A stretch of DNA of 64,000 nucleotides from Pseudomonadota bacterium (GTDB lineage: Bacteria > Pseudomonadota > Gammaproteobacteria > Burkholderiales > Rhodocyclaceae), in NCBI GenBank assembly GCA_018261895.1, contig JAGTRT010000002.1, forward strand, positions 1-64,000. The letters are read 5' to 3'. Within the stretch, counting starts at the first letter, position 1, and each line of letters starts with the position of its first letter. Below, piece after piece: positions 63,793 through 64,000 of the stretch. Under the pieces are notes generated by a model, which saw only the letters and a program-made list of their open reading frames with translations, searched no databases and had not been told where the DNA came from. The position numbers and the translations under genes were made by a program.

Positions 63793-64000
63793 TGACCTAT
63801 CGCGTGCTAATGGTCTGCATGGGCAATATCTGCAGATCACCAACAGCCGAGGGCGTTTTTAGATATTTTATAAAAATCAACAACCTTGGTGGGCAAGTTG
63901 AAGTAGATTCTGCGGGAACGCACGGCTATCACGTCGGTGAGGCGCCGGATACCCGGACGCAACGTGCCGCATCCGTACGCGGATACAATCTCTCGCAATT
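63792..64000 (+). CDS. low-molecular-weight protein-tyrosine phosphatase (3' end cut by window)
   Basis: Only the first 69 codons are present. Signature CMGNICRSPTAEGV near the N-terminus is the C-x5-R-S active-site loop. Directly after uvrB, as often seen in betaproteobacteria. Confidence 0.92.
   Translation, partial: MTYRVLMVCMGNICRSPTAEGVFRYFIKINNLGGQVEVDSAGTHGYHVGEAPDTRTQRAASVRGYNLSQ

Overview
The window is a GC-rich, densely packed stretch of bacterial chromosome made almost entirely of core genes. Gene content and order (mltG-tmk-holB-pilZ-tatD, an isc operon headed by cysE and iscR, alr-radA, tyrB-uvrB-LMW phosphatase, type IV pilus PilZ, abundant c-di-GMP enzymes) point to a betaproteobacterium. 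Protein sequences look most like Rhodocyclaceae (Dechloromonas-like); this is an inference from recognition, not from a search. No IS element, prophage, CRISPR array or rRNA was seen. The only RNA gene is tRNA-Asn.

Layout. 1-4.4 kb: cell wall, nucleotide and replication genes (mltG 3' part, tmk, holB), PilZ, tatD and an exported ankyrin protein. 4.4-6.4 kb (minus): a lipoprotein serine hydrolase followed by a lone acyl carrier protein. 6.5-16.7 kb: a long co-directional Fe-S run (cysE, iscR, two cysteine desulfurases, iscU, iscA, hscB, hscA, fdx, iscX, then a YkgJ-like Cys protein, VF530, two small unknowns and a SulP transporter). IscR-type boxes lie before cysE and before iscR. 16.7-22.2 kb (minus): serB, aroG, mfd. 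22.3-24.6 kb: small unknown genes and a CheX-like DUF3334 protein. 24.7-29 kb (minus): an AmmeMemoRadiSam cluster (amrB, amrA, amrS) with an alpha/beta hydrolase and an MgtC/DUF4010 membrane protein. 29-35.3 kb: ispD-ispF-thpR, ompR-envZ (minus), a small exported protein, tsaB-rimI-udg. 35.4-45 kb: lplT (minus), lysR-alr-radA, a GGDEF-EAL protein and an FtsX-type permease. 45-49.9 kb: an apparent partner-switching module (RsbW-like kinase, CHASE2-SpoIIE phosphatase, metallo-beta-lactamase-fold protein, STAS antagonist) around a FecR and an OmpA-like lipoprotein. 49.9-64 kb: ygiQ, a diguanylate cyclase, truncated haemoglobin, typA, moaA, tRNA-Asn, an AsmA-like protein, tyrB, uvrB and the start of a low-molecular-weight phosphatase.

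The most unusual signal is a family of about 38-bp dispersed repeats: 12 clear copies and one partial copy in both orientations. Each has two dyads, a TTTTGGCCAAAA core and a CGGTTGACCG arm. Copies sit between genes, across start and stop codons, and inside conserved genes in frame without disrupting them. One copy is split by a 27-bp hairpin. I do not recognise this family; it behaves like an uptake-type or protein-binding sequence, or like a coding-compatible palindromic element.
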